From an uncultured Spirochaetales bacterium (GTDB lineage: Bacteria > Spirochaetota > Spirochaetia > Sphaerochaetales > Sphaerochaetaceae), in contig CASGDQ010000020.1 in the NCBI GenBank assembly GCA_949300325.1, positions 1 to 36,220 on the forward strand: DNA of 36,220 nucleotides, given 5' to 3'. Numbering within the stretch: the first letter of the stretch is position 1; the number at the start of each line of letters is the position of its first letter. A model generated the notes under the pieces. It was not told the origin of the DNA, ran no database searches, and worked only from the letters and a program-made list of their open reading frames with translations. Position numbers and translations under genes: made by a program. Of the stretch, positions 1 to 7,990 are shown piece after piece.

Positions 1-119
1 AACGCACCGAAATCAAGCGCGGGGAGATCCGAGAGGCTTTGGATAAGGCATTTGCAAACTCCAGGGCCGAGGGTCGATGAATCGCGAAGCTTCCGCCTTT
101 TAAGGCGGTGGTAGTTCAC
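1..119 (+). mobile_element. Right end of a probable IS200/IS605-type element (tnpB side)
   Basis: A short reading frame ends at 80. It is followed at once by a GC-rich hairpin (CCGCCT at 93-98, loop TTTA, AGGCGG at 103-108) and then GTAGTTCAC, ending at 119. This order (end of tnpB, subterminal hairpin, short tail ending in a TTCAC-like cleavage motif) is typical of IS200/IS605 right ends, which lack terminal inverted repeats. In TnpB elements this end also encodes the 3' part of the omega RNA, with the guide read from the flank just outside. If so, the guide would begin at 120. The left end and most of the element lie outside the window, so completeness cannot be judged. Confidence 0.55.
3..80 (+). 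CDS. C-terminal fragment of a protein, possibly TnpB (cut by window edge)
   Basis: This frame is open from the window edge to a TGA at 78-80 and gives 25 charged residues ending in SRAEGR. No domain is visible; the zinc finger and RuvC motifs expected for TnpB would lie upstream of the window. The only support for TnpB is its position directly before an IS200/IS605-like right-end hairpin. It could be another accessory protein. Confidence 0.4.
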   Translation, partial: RTEIKRGEIREALDKAFANSRAEGR

Positions 120-440
120 TTCTAATTAATTATAAAATAATCATATTTTATTAAATAAAAAGAATTAAAGTTCAGTTTGGTTCTGCTTTAAATTAAGTAA
201 AAAAAACATTAAAGTGATATAGTAGCAGAGATTAATGATACTAATTAAATTTATATTTGTATGTATTTTTATAAATATTAGAAAAATTAGATAGAATTAA
301 TAATAAAATTGATATCAAAATATGTTTTTATAGTATTAGTAATATTAAAAATAATATAAAATTAAATTGTTTTATAAATATATAATATAATTACAATAGT
401 AAATATATATAAAATTATATTATTTTTATTAGAGAAAATA
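120..440. other. AT-rich non-coding gap
   Basis: About 320 bp made almost entirely of A and T, far more than anywhere else in the window. It contains no open frame of note and no convincing terminator for the minus-strand helicase gene that ends at 441. It starts immediately outside the IS-like right end, so it may be the AT-rich target into which the element inserted, or a decayed spacer. No repeat array or origin-type box cluster was recognised. Confidence 0.6.
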
Positions 441-2411
441 TTATTTTGCATGTTTTGCCAGTAATTCCCGAAGTGAATTAATACTGTTTTTTCTATCCTT
501 TTCTTTCTCTTCTTCTTCGTTTGTGAAAAGATCAGCTGGAATTTCTTCTAAAAAACGGCTGGGCAGGGCAGCTTTTGTTTCCCCCATGCTGTTTGTTCTC
601 TCTTTTGCATTATTGATTATAAGAAGCTTTCTTGCTCTTGTGATCGCAACATAAAATAATCTGCGCTCTTCATAGATATTCTTGGGATCTTCTTCCAGTG
701 CTCTTGAAGAAGGGATTATATTGTCCTCTATTCCTGCCAAGTGTACTATATCGAATTCAAGCCCTTTAGCTGCATGCATCGTCATCAGATTGACCTTATC
801 TTCATTATTGTCATTATCGTCGCCAAGGATTGCAGTGAGATTTACATAATCTCTAAGGCTCGAATCAGGGTTTTTTTCAAGATATTTTTTTATCCTATCT
901 GAGAGGATGTGGATTCCCATCATTTTGTATTCTACAATCTTCTCATTTTCCGGATACTCGTCAACAAGCATATTTCTATATCCGATATCAAGGCAGATTC
1001 TATCTATGATGTTTTTAGAATCCTGCATATTCTTCCATGTTTTCATGCTTGATAAAAAGGATGAAAGCGCAGCTTTTGTCCTTTCCTGAATAAGTTTTGA
1101 CGAAAGAAGATCCTCACAGGATTCTATTAATGATATGTATTTAGCATCAGCATTCTCACGTATCTTTTCTACAGTTGTTCGTCCAATGCCTCGGCGTGGA
1201 GTATTGATGATCCTAAGGAAGGATACATCATCCTTTGGATTGACCAGGATTTTCAGGTAACAAAGCATGTCCCTGATTTCCCTTCTGTCATAAAAAGATT
1301 GTCCACCTGATACCTTTACAGGAATTTCATGCTCTAAAAGGTTGTTTTCCAATTGGTTTATCAAGCCATTTGTCCTGACAAGAATTCCGATATCCTTATA
1401 ACTTACACCCTCGCGCACCCGTCTTCTTATATCGCTAGAGATGAAAGAAGCCTCTTCTTCTCCGGTTTCGTGATGCCTCATGGAAATATCAGCTCCAGCA
1501 GTAGATTCGGTCCATAGGGCTTTGTCCTTTCTTTCCGTGTTGTTTTTAATTACAGCATTGGCTGCTTTCAAAATTGTTCCTGTAGAACGATAGTTCTGTT
1601 CAAGCTTGAACTCTTTTCTTTCTGGAAAATCTTTTTCAAACATGACTATGTTCTGGTAATTGGCCCCTCTCCATGAATAAATTGATTGGTCATCGTCACC
1701 GACTACAGCGATATTTCTGTATTTTTTTGCAATCATCGAAACGAATTTATACTGAAGAAGGCTTGTATCCTGAAATTCATCTACAAGAATATATTTAAAC
1801 CTTTCCTGAACTTCTGAAAGCACAAATGGTTTTTTTTCAAAGATTCTGACAGGAAGAAGAATTAGATCATCAAAATCGACGACGTTGTAGGCTTTCTGGC
1901 TTAAAAGCCATTCGTTATATATCTGTCTGACGGCACTGTCTTTTTCCTCTAAGGTTTTCCTTCCAGTTTTGTAGTCGGAAAAATAAGAGGAAAGAGTAGG
2001 GATGTTATAATCGGCAATCTGGTATCCAAGACTCATTATTGAATTCTTAATCAGGGCTTGATTGTCATTAGCGTCATAAAGTGAAAAGTTGTTATGATAA
2101 CCCAAATGTTGAATGTATTGCTTCAACAGCCCCAGACCAAAAGAATGGAAAGTGGTGGTTGTCAGGTTCTTGAGCTTTTTTCCGGTAAGATTCCTGATTC
2201 TTTCGCTCATTTCTTTTGCAGCTTTGTTTGTGAATGTCAGGGCAAGAATATTTCTTTCGTCTATACCCTCGTCAAGCATGTGGGCTATCCTGTAAGTGAT
2301 CATCCTGGTTTTCCCACTGCCTGCACCTGCAATGATCAGAAGCGGCCCTTCAATCTGGGCCGCTGCAAGTGCCTGCTGCTTATTAAGAACCTGTTCGAGT
2401 TTGATTTTCAC
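441..2411 (-). CDS. rep: Rep-like superfamily 1A DNA helicase (UvrD/Rep/PcrA family)
   Basis: ATP-driven 3'-5' single-strand DNA translocase and helicase expected to help forks pass obstacles. Visible motifs in order: LNKQQ Q-motif (about residue 9), AGAGSGKT Walker A (28-35), TFTNKAAKEM (Ia), VDEFQDTS (II, about 210), GDDDQSIYSWRGA (III), LEQNYRST (IV), TMHAAKGLEFD (V) and FYVAITRARK (VI). The SWRGA..QN and PSRFLEEIPADL stretches resemble Rep more than UvrD or PcrA. The length of 656 aa is close to E. coli Rep (673) and there is no long PcrA-type tail. The start is a GTG at 2411; no other ATG/GTG lies between it and the upstream in-frame stop. No SD precedes it, but a promoter sits right before it. 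It lies downstream of the DUF362 gene (48-bp gap). PcrA-like function remains possible. Confidence 0.9.
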   Translation of the reverse strand: MKIKLEQVLNKQQALAAAQIEGPLLIIAGAGSGKTRMITYRIAHMLDEGIDERNILALTFTNKAAKEMSERIRNLTGKKLKNLTTTTFHSFGLGLLKQYIQHLGYHNNFSLYDANDNQALIKNSIMSLGYQIADYNIPTLSSYFSDYKTGRKTLEEKDSAVRQIYNEWLLSQKAYNVVDFDDLILLPVRIFEKKPFVLSEVQERFKYILVDEFQDTSLLQYKFVSMIAKKYRNIAVVGDDDQSIYSWRGANYQNIVMFEKDFPERKEFKLEQNYRSTGTILKAANAVIKNNTERKDKALWTESTAGADISMRHHETGEEEASFISSDIRRRVREGVSYKDIGILVRTNGLINQLENNLLEHEIPVKVSGGQSFYDRREIRDMLCYLKILVNPKDDVSFLRIINTPRRGIGRTTVEKIRENADAKYISLIESCEDLLSSKLIQERTKAALSSFLSSMKTWKNMQDSKNIIDRICLDIGYRNMLVDEYPENEKIVEYKMMGIHILSDRIKKYLEKNPDSSLRDYVNLTAILGDDNDNNEDKVNLMTMHAAKGLEFDIVHLAGIEDNIIPSSRALEEDPKNIYEERRLFYVAITRARKLLIINNAKERTNSMGETKAALPSRFLEEIPADLFTNEEEEKEKDRKNSINSLRELLAKHAK

Positions 2412-2418
2412 GCGGATA

Positions 2419-2448
2419 AATAAACACCAGTTGCACTCTCTTAGTCAA
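2419..2448 (-). promoter_or_regulatory. Candidate leaderless promoter of rep
   Basis: On the minus strand, TTGACT (2448-2443), an 18-bp spacer and TTTATT (2424-2419) place the predicted transcription start at about 2412, one base before the GTG codon. The -35 box is good and the -10 box is weak. It lies in the 48-bp gap after the DUF362 gene, so rep may have its own transcript as well as operon read-through. Confidence 0.4.
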
Positions 2449-2459
2449 GTATGATTTTT

Positions 2460-3554
2460 TTATTCTTCGACGCTGATTGCTCCAACAGGACACATCTCAT
2501 GACAGCAATAACACCTGATGCATTGTTTTTCATCGATCCTTATTTTATTATCGACCACCTGCAATGCTTTTGCAGGACAGATTTTCACACATCTTTGGCA
2601 AAGAATGCAGGAGGAATTGAATTTTGGGGCAGGGCGCTTTTTTTCCTTTCTCAGGCCAAATATCCTAGTGAAATAGGGAAGGATAAGAGCGGAAAAAAGA
2701 TTAGTTTTCCTATCCTCGATCTTATCAAAGCCATTTATCACAAGATCCTGCGGTTTTAAAAGGGGATATCTGAAGTTGCTGATATCTGTAATCTTTTTGT
2801 TAACTGCCTCATTGATGATTGGCATCTGCTTTTTCTGATAGCCCATCATCACAGCTTCCGCATAATCTATTGAATAAGCATCAGCGGACGCGAGAATGTA
2901 TCCGATTTTTCTTTGATGCCCGTTTGCTGGTCCTGCTCCTTCCATACCAATTACAGCATCCATTATTGCATAATCGGTATGACTTTCTAAGAAAATGCCG
3001 TTTATCACAGCAGCAAAGGCATCTCTGGAAGGGGCTTTAAGGTGCATTGGACTTTTGTTCAGACCCGGTACAAGACCGAACATATTCTTGACACAACCGG
3101 TGGAAAACATCAGCTGATGAGTCTTGAATTTGGCAACAGAGATGACAACATCGACATTATCGATGGCACATGTCATATTTACTTTGAAGCCGCAGTATAA
3201 TTCATGCTGTCTGCTTTCCTTTGTGAAATCAACCCATTCTGTCTCCGTCTTCTTTACGGTATCTGCTATGCCGCATTGAACTGGCTTGAAAAGCGGGCCT
3301 TGAAGCCCGGGGGAGTCCCCAACAAGAATTTTATCCGCACCGCGATCTTTCAAGATATAAACAAGTTCCTCAACGATGGCCGGATTGGTTGTTATAGCTT
3401 TCTCAACAGGAGCATCGGAGAGGATGTTCGGCTTAATTAAAACACATTTACCTTCAACATTTGGAAAAGAGGTATTGTTTATGCACTCGATAAGCACCTT
3501 GCGTATCTCGGCATTATCATATGAATCGCATTTTACTATTGCACAATCAGACAT
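2460..3554 (-). CDS. DUF362 domain protein with C-terminal 2[4Fe-4S] ferredoxin domain
   Basis: 364-residue putative iron-sulfur protein. The main body is a DUF362 domain, a family of poorly characterised proteins often fused to ferredoxin modules. The C-terminus has two clusters, CILCQRCVKICP and CIRCYCCHEMCP, each of the CxxCxxCxxxCP type that binds a [4Fe-4S] centre. The likely start is ATG at 3554 (protein begins MSDCAIVKCDSY), not the upstream 3638 codon. AAAGGAT lies just ahead, and the ATG overlaps the TAA of the methyltransferase gene (TAATG), which indicates translational coupling. The extra 28 upstream codons would lie inside the methyltransferase gene. Substrate and electron partner are unknown. 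Fourth-gene position in a minus-strand run starting at 4800 is shared with rep. Confidence 0.85.
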   Translation of the reverse strand: MSDCAIVKCDSYDNAEIRKVLIECINNTSFPNVEGKCVLIKPNILSDAPVEKAITTNPAIVEELVYILKDRGADKILVGDSPGLQGPLFKPVQCGIADTVKKTETEWVDFTKESRQHELYCGFKVNMTCAIDNVDVVISVAKFKTHQLMFSTGCVKNMFGLVPGLNKSPMHLKAPSRDAFAAVINGIFLESHTDYAIMDAVIGMEGAGPANGHQRKIGYILASADAYSIDYAEAVMMGYQKKQMPIINEAVNKKITDISNFRYPLLKPQDLVINGFDKIEDRKTNLFSALILPYFTRIFGLRKEKKRPAPKFNSSCILCQRCVKICPAKALQVVDNKIRIDEKQCIRCYCCHEMCPVGAISVEE

Positions 3555-4342
3555 TATTTTATCCTTTTGATCAGGCAGCAGTACATAGGACCGGTTCCGG
3601 AGGATGTATCCGGCATTATCCTGTATCCGTAACTGCATCTTTCTCCATTAAAATCAATCAATGGTATTTCTTCAACCTCATCAGGATGCTTTTTAAAAAG
3701 TTTGGCAATATTCTCTTCGTTTTCTTTAGGATTGATGCTGCAAGTGCTATATAAAATCATTCCACCAGGCTTTACAGAGATCAAAGCCGAAGAGAGCATG
3801 GAATACTGCTTTATTGCAAGCGCTTTCGGTCTTGATGGACTCCACATGCCTAGATATTTCAAATCGTTATAAACATGCCGTTCAGAGGAGCAGGGCGCAT
3901 CCAAAAGTATTTTATCGTAAGCGTCTTTTTCGTATAAGCACCAAGATGATGCATCATGTCCTGTAACGGTAATTTTTGATGCAATATCTTCTGGAAGATG
4001 ATCTTTTATGACATTTTTTAGTCGGATTCTTCTATCTGGAGACCTGTCATTGGAAATTAGTATGCCGTGCTTAGAAAGGCGCAGCGCAAGTGAAAGTGTT
4101 TTTCCTCCAGGCGCTGCACACATATCCAAAACCCGATCATCCTCTTCGATTGGAAGGGCTGAGGCAACAATCATGGACGCTTCATCGAGCATATATGGCT
4201 GAAGCAGTTTGTCAGAAAGACTTACATTCTCTTTTTCAAGCTCAAAAGAAGCTTTTATAGCGGGCCAGCGGTCTTTCCAGATTGCCAAATAGTAAGCATC
4301 AAATTCAGCAGCCCCATCTCTAGTTTTTTTGCCCATTTTCAC
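3554..4342 (-). CDS. RNA cytosine-5 methyltransferase (NOL1/NOP2/Sun family, short NSUN4-like form)
   Basis: Predicted SAM-dependent m5C methyltransferase acting on rRNA or tRNA. Seen: VLDMCAAPGGKT SAM loop (71-82), DAPCSSERH (148-156) with a first conserved Cys at 151, and YSTCSINPKENE with the catalytic-type Cys at 201. The two-cysteine layout is the family hallmark. At 262 aa it lacks the N-terminal RNA-binding extension of RsmB and the C-terminal PUA-like part of RsmF. The SERH after the first Cys resembles NSUN3/NSUN4-type enzymes (inference from memory). The 4342 start is GTG; an ATG at 4336 two codons later is equally plausible. Either way the start overlaps or abuts the DUF212 stop, so the genes are coupled. 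The exact RNA target cannot be read from the sequence. Confidence 0.87.
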   Translation of the reverse strand: MKMGKKTRDGAAEFDAYYLAIWKDRWPAIKASFELEKENVSLSDKLLQPYMLDEASMIVASALPIEEDDRVLDMCAAPGGKTLSLALRLSKHGILISNDRSPDRRIRLKNVIKDHLPEDIASKITVTGHDASSWCLYEKDAYDKILLDAPCSSERHVYNDLKYLGMWSPSRPKALAIKQYSMLSSALISVKPGGMILYSTCSINPKENEENIAKLFKKHPDEVEEIPLIDFNGERCSYGYRIMPDTSSGTGPMYCCLIKRIK

Positions 4343-4800
4343 ATCACTATCAAGGGGAAAACCAACCCGATGACCAGCCCTAGGAAAATTCCGCCCATAA
4401 CCTGCGAAAAGGAATGGCCTAAAAGTGTTTTCAGGTTGGTCGGCTCGAATGCATTCTGATGGAGTTTGCTTAAGATATCAGACCATTCGTTGATAATCTG
4501 AGCTTGCTTGCCAGCTTCCATCCTGATATTCATCGCATCGTGCATCACGATAACGGCAACGACAAAGGAAATTGCGAAGCTGACCGATCCCACACCATAA
4601 ATCAAACCGATCGAGGATGTAAGGGAAACCACTGCAGCAGTATGGCTTGATGGCATGCCTCCTGTAGAAACAAGCATGTGCTTGGAAAATCCGTTGCCTT
4701 GTATCAAATTGAACACAGGTTTCAACAGTTGTGCTAAAACAGTCGCTATAACGCTCGACCAAAGCGGGATGTTATTAAGGATATTGGTGTTGGGTTCCAT
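4339..4800 (-). CDS. Divergent PAP2 (DUF212) family membrane protein
   Basis: 153-residue integral membrane protein of the acid phosphatase/vanadium-dependent haloperoxidase-related DUF212 family (B. subtilis YuiD-like). Conserved motifs are GGMPSSHTA (about 47-55), VMHDAMNIRMEAGKQA (about 85-100) and LLGHSFSQVMGG near the C-terminus, with three to four hydrophobic segments. The family is presumed to act on lipid-linked phosphates, but its substrate is not established. It is the first gene of the minus-strand run DUF212-methyltransferase-DUF362-rep. No SD precedes the ATG; a promoter predicts transcription starting exactly at the A of ATG. Confidence 0.85.
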   Translation of the reverse strand: MEPNTNILNNIPLWSSVIATVLAQLLKPVFNLIQGNGFSKHMLVSTGGMPSSHTAAVVSLTSSIGLIYGVGSVSFAISFVVAVIVMHDAMNIRMEAGKQAQIINEWSDILSKLHQNAFEPTNLKTLLGHSFSQVMGGIFLGLVIGLVFPLIVM

Positions 4801-4806
4801 GTAAAT

Positions 4807-4835
4807 ATGATACGTTAAGTATCAAAATCTTGCAA
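4807..4835 (-). promoter_or_regulatory. Leaderless promoter of the DUF212 operon
   Basis: Minus strand: TTGCAA (4835-4830), 17-bp spacer, TATCAT (4812-4807). The predicted start is 4800, the A of the ATG. The -10 box matches consensus at 5 of 6 positions. TTGCAA is a palindrome and can also serve as the -35 box of the divergent MFS gene. Confidence 0.6.
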
Positions 4836-4859
4836 TCCAGTAGGCTTTTGCTCTAAACT
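4830..4859 (+). promoter_or_regulatory. Near-leaderless promoter of the MFS gene, sharing its -35 box
   Basis: Plus strand: TTGCAA (4830-4835), 18-bp spacer, TAAACT (4854-4859). The predicted start is 4866, one base before the ATG at 4867. The -10 is only a partial match, so this is weaker than its minus-strand partner. Confidence 0.45.
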
Positions 4860-4866
4860 CGCTTTC

Positions 4867-6012
4867 ATGGGAAAAAAACGCATTATACTCTCCATCGCTT
4901 CTTTTTTTGCGCAGTTCACGATCTGCATGGTCAATTTTGCGATGGTCTATTATATGAAGTACAGGTTTGGTTTATCTGCTGGTGCAATCGGTGTTGCTTC
5001 AAGCATATATACGGTCACATATTTTATTTCAGCGATGTCTTTTTCAAATCTGTTTTCCAATATGAATAAGAAATTCATGCTTCTTGTTGCAATGCTTGGA
5101 ATGGCTTTGTGCAATCTTTTTATACTGCTTACTTCCCATGTTGCCGTTTTATATATTCTGTTAGGGCTTTATGGCGTGGCGATGAGCTTCCTGTGGCCTA
5201 ATATTGAAGCTTGGATAACAGAAAACGAGGAAGGCAGCGAATTATCGAAGAGCGTGAGCGCTTTCAATTTCAGCTGGTCATTTGGCGCCGGGCTCTCCAC
5301 AATGGTTGGAGGGTTTCTTGTTGAAGCGGGTATCAAAGTCCCAATAATAGCCGGAATTTTTATATTCATACTTGTTTTTCTTTTGTTCATCCCTCTAAAG
5401 ACATCTGAAAGCGTAAAAGCAAAAGAACAGGAAGAGCTGTTGGAGGACCATTCAACGAACCTCAGATATCTTTCTTGGACTGGAATATTCATCAGCTATG
5501 CCTGCTATTCCCTGATGATAAACATATTCCCATTGTATGCGACCGAGGTTTTAGGGTTTTCCGAGTCCGATGCCGGAACGCTATTGCTGTTCAGGGGTAT
5601 GACATCCTGCTTCAGTTTCATTCTATTTTCCAAACTTGATTTCTGGCAGTTCAAGAAATCGGTCATTCTGGCTTCTCAGCTTATTTTAGCTTTGCTTTTC
5701 ATTGCTTTTTCTTTTCTGCAGGCAAAAGTTTCCATTGCAGTTTTCTTCATAGCTTATGGAATTGTGTTCGCTCTTGTTTATGAGATGTCCATTTTCCATG
5801 GTGCTTCGGGGGCTGTGCATAGGGAAAAAAGAATGGTGGTTCATGAAGTTTTGATCAATATCGGGATGGTCCTCGGCTCTTCTTTGGGTGGAGTGATTTA
5901 TGAAAGGTTCTCATTCTCGGCTACGCTTTATGTCCTTTCTTTAGTCGCTTTCTCAGCCTTATTGCTTGAATCCTTGATTTACCGCATCAGATTCGGATCA
6001 AAACAGGCGTGA
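4867..6012 (+). CDS. Major facilitator superfamily transporter
   Basis: 381-residue polytopic membrane protein with about 11-12 hydrophobic helices, a central charged loop (about residues 180-198, KAKEQEELLEDH) between two six-helix halves, and the usual MFS layout. Residues around 112-116 (PNIEAW) and the repeated glycine-rich helices fit the family. The substrate cannot be inferred. It lies 50 bp upstream of aconitase on the same strand, so a link to tricarboxylate metabolism is possible but not shown. The start ATG lacks an SD and is preceded by a near-leaderless promoter. Confidence 0.82.
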   Translation: MGKKRIILSIASFFAQFTICMVNFAMVYYMKYRFGLSAGAIGVASSIYTVTYFISAMSFSNLFSNMNKKFMLLVAMLGMALCNLFILLTSHVAVLYILLGLYGVAMSFLWPNIEAWITENEEGSELSKSVSAFNFSWSFGAGLSTMVGGFLVEAGIKVPIIAGIFIFILVFLLFIPLKTSESVKAKEQEELLEDHSTNLRYLSWTGIFISYACYSLMINIFPLYATEVLGFSESDAGTLLLFRGMTSCFSFILFSKLDFWQFKKSVILASQLILALLFIAFSFLQAKVSIAVFFIAYGIVFALVYEMSIFHGASGAVHREKRMVVHEVLINIGMVLGSSLGGVIYERFSFSATLYVLSLVAFSALLLESLIYRIRFGSKQA

Positions 6013-6039
6013 ACGGTTTTATAAATCTGCATATTTTTT

Positions 6040-6056
6040 TATAATGTCGGAAGGAG
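6040..6056 (+). promoter_or_regulatory. -10 box and SD deciding the start of aconitase
   Basis: A consensus TATAAT lies at 6040-6045, though no good -35 box was found 16-18 bp upstream. AAGGAG at 6051-6056 directly abuts an ATG at 6057 but is 6 nt from the ATG at 6063, so 6063 is the better start. If the -10 is real, the leader would be about 11 nt. Confidence 0.45.
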
Positions 6057-6062
6057 ATGAAA

Positions 6063-7988
6063 ATGGCACAGACTCTTTGTTATAAAATCCTATCGGCTCA
6101 TCTTGTGGAAGGAAACCTTATAAAGGGAGAACCGATCGGAATAAGGATCGATCAGACTTTGACTCAGGATGCTACCGGCACGATGTGTTATCTCGAGTTT
6201 GAATCAATGAACATCGACAGGGTAAGAAATGAGCTTGCTGTCAGCTATGTCGATCATAATACCGTCCAGGTAGGTTTTGAGAATTTTGACGACCATGAAT
6301 ATTTGAGAACGGTTGCAGCAAAGAAGGGCATCGTATATTCCAGAGCGGGCAACGGCATTTGCCATCAGGTTCAGCTCGAGAGATTTGCACTTCCTATGAA
6401 AACACTTCTTGGTTCGGACAGCCATACTCCGACGCAGGGTGGAATAGGAGAGATTGCCATAGGAGCAGGCGGGCTTGATGTGGCCCTGGCTATGGCAGGT
6501 TTCCCTTTCAGGCTGATTTGCCCAAAGGTCATCGGCATACGTTTGGTGGGTAAGCTTGCACGCGGTGTTGCTGCAAAGGATATTATTTTGAAAGTGCTTG
6601 AGCGCTTCGGAGTAAAAGGGAATGTAAATAGCGTTTTCGAGTACTTTGGGCCTGGAGTTTCCTCTCTTACCGTTCCTGAGCGTGCGACGATATGCAATAT
6701 GGGGGCTGAATGCGGTGTCACTTTCTCCATTTTCCCTTCCGATAGCCAGACCTATGATTTCTTGAAGGCTCATGACAGGCAGCAGGGATTTATTGAGCTT
6801 CATGCAGATGAGGGTGCGGTTTATGATGAGGTTTTTGAAATCAATCTCGACGATTTGCGCCCTTTGGTGGCGCTTCCTCATAGCCCGGGGAACATAGCTG
6901 CTGTCTCATCCATTTCAGGCCTGCCGGTAAATCAGGTTCTTATTGGAAGCTGTACTAACAGCAGTTACATGGATTTGAAAAAGGTTGCATCCATTCTTGA
7001 GGGGCATACCGTTGCTCCTACCGTAAGCCTTGGGATTGCACCAGGAAGCCGTGAGGTGTTGGAAATGATAAGCCGGGACGGAACCCTTTCCATTCTTGTC
7101 AAAAGCGGTGCAAGAATTTTGGAAAGCGCATGCGGATTCTGCATCGGCAATCATCAGTCTCCAGGAACCGATGGGGTCTCCTTAAGGACAAGCAATAGGA
7201 ATTTTGAAGGAAGAAGCGGGACGAAAAGCGGCAAGCTTTATCTCGTCAGCCCTGAAACTGCGGCTTTATCTGCAATATATGGGGTTGTTACAGATCCTTA
7301 TGAGAATGTTCCATATGATAAGATCGAGCTTCCTGAAAAATATGTACATGATGATGACATGTTCATATTCCCCCCGGAAGATTCTAAAAGTGTTGAGGTT
7401 TTACGTGGACCGAATATCGGCGAGCCTCCTAAAAATTGCGCTTTGCAGGATGTACTTTCAGGCGATGCGACGATCAAGGTCGGAGACAAGATAACCACCG
7501 ATCACATCATGCCTGCCGGCGCAAGGCTCAAATTCCGTTCCAATATTCCTGTTTACTCCACATTTGTCTTTGAAGGAGTCGATCCAAGCTTTGCTTCAAG
7601 AGCCCTTGAAAACAAAAAGTCCGGTAGTGCATGCTTTGTCATTGCAGGCTATTCGTACGGGCAGGGCTCCAGCCGTGAGCATGCAGCAATATGTCCTATG
7701 TATTTGGGCGTCAAAGCTGTCGTAGCAAAATCGATAGAAAGGATCCATCAGGCCAATTTGTGTAATTTCGGCATACTTCCGCTCATATTCGATAACCCTG
7801 ATGATTATGATAAGATCGATGCCGGTGATGCTCTTGAGCTTGATAATATCTATTCCAGCATGAAAGATGGAATTTTCATGCTTTTTGATAAGACCAAGGG
7901 AATAAAGATTCCTCTTTCCCTTTTTGCCACGGAAGAACAGAAGAAGATGCTTCTTGCCGGTGGAAGACTTAATATGATTGAAGGTTGA
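6063..7988 (+). CDS. acnA: Aconitate hydratase, short (about 640-aa) form
   Basis: Cytosolic [4Fe-4S] enzyme interconverting citrate and isocitrate. Three cluster-binding cysteines are visible: one in [12 protein letters not shown] (residue 297) and two in SACGFCIGN (357 and 360). Also seen are [11 protein letters not shown] in the active-site region and GSSREHAA in the C-terminal swivel domain. At 641 aa it is much shorter than E. coli AcnA (about 890 aa) and belongs to the compact type seen in various anaerobes. The start at 6063 is preferred over 6057 on SD spacing. The isocitrate dehydrogenase gene follows after 2 nt, so the two consecutive enzymes are co-transcribed. Recognition is secure; the symbol is by function. 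Confidence 0.95.
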   Translation: MAQTLCYKILSAHLVEGNLIKGEPIGIRIDQTLTQDATGTMCYLEFESMNIDRVRNELAVSYVDHNTVQVGFENFDDHEYLRTVAAKKGIVYSRAGNGICHQVQLERFALPMKTLLGSDSHTPTQGGIGEIAIGAGGLDVALAMAGFPFRLICPKVIGIRLVGKLARGVAAKDIILKVLERFGVKGNVNSVFEYFGPGVSSLTVPERATICNMGAECGVTFSIFPSDSQTYDFLKAHDRQQGFIELHADEGAVYDEVFEINLDDLRPLVALPHSPGNIAAVSSISGLPVNQVLIGSCTNSSYMDLKKVASILEGHTVAPTVSLGIAPGSREVLEMISRDGTLSILVKSGARILESACGFCIGNHQSPGTDGVSLRTSNRNFEGRSGTKSGKLYLVSPETAALSAIYGVVTDPYENVPYDKIELPEKYVHDDDMFIFPPEDSKSVEVLRGPNIGEPPKNCALQDVLSGDATIKVGDKITTDHIMPAGARLKFRSNIPVYSTFVFEGVDPSFASRALENKKSGSACFVIAGYSYGQGSSREHAAICPMYLGVKAVVAKSIERIHQANLCNFGILPLIFDNPDDYDKIDAGDALELDNIYSSMKDGIFMLFDKTKGIKIPLSLFATEEQKKMLLAGGRLNMIEG

Positions 7989-7990
7989 TT

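Noticed and set aside
3555..3638. N-terminal extension of the DUF362 protein
   Set aside because: These codons lie in the methyltransferase gene; the ATG at 3554 has an SD and stop-start overlap and begins the conserved sequence.
6204..6881. Long minus-strand frame (225 codons) antisense to aconitase
   Set aside because: It lies wholly inside a well-conserved gene, has no SD, and its translation has no recognisable domain. It is a codon-usage shadow.
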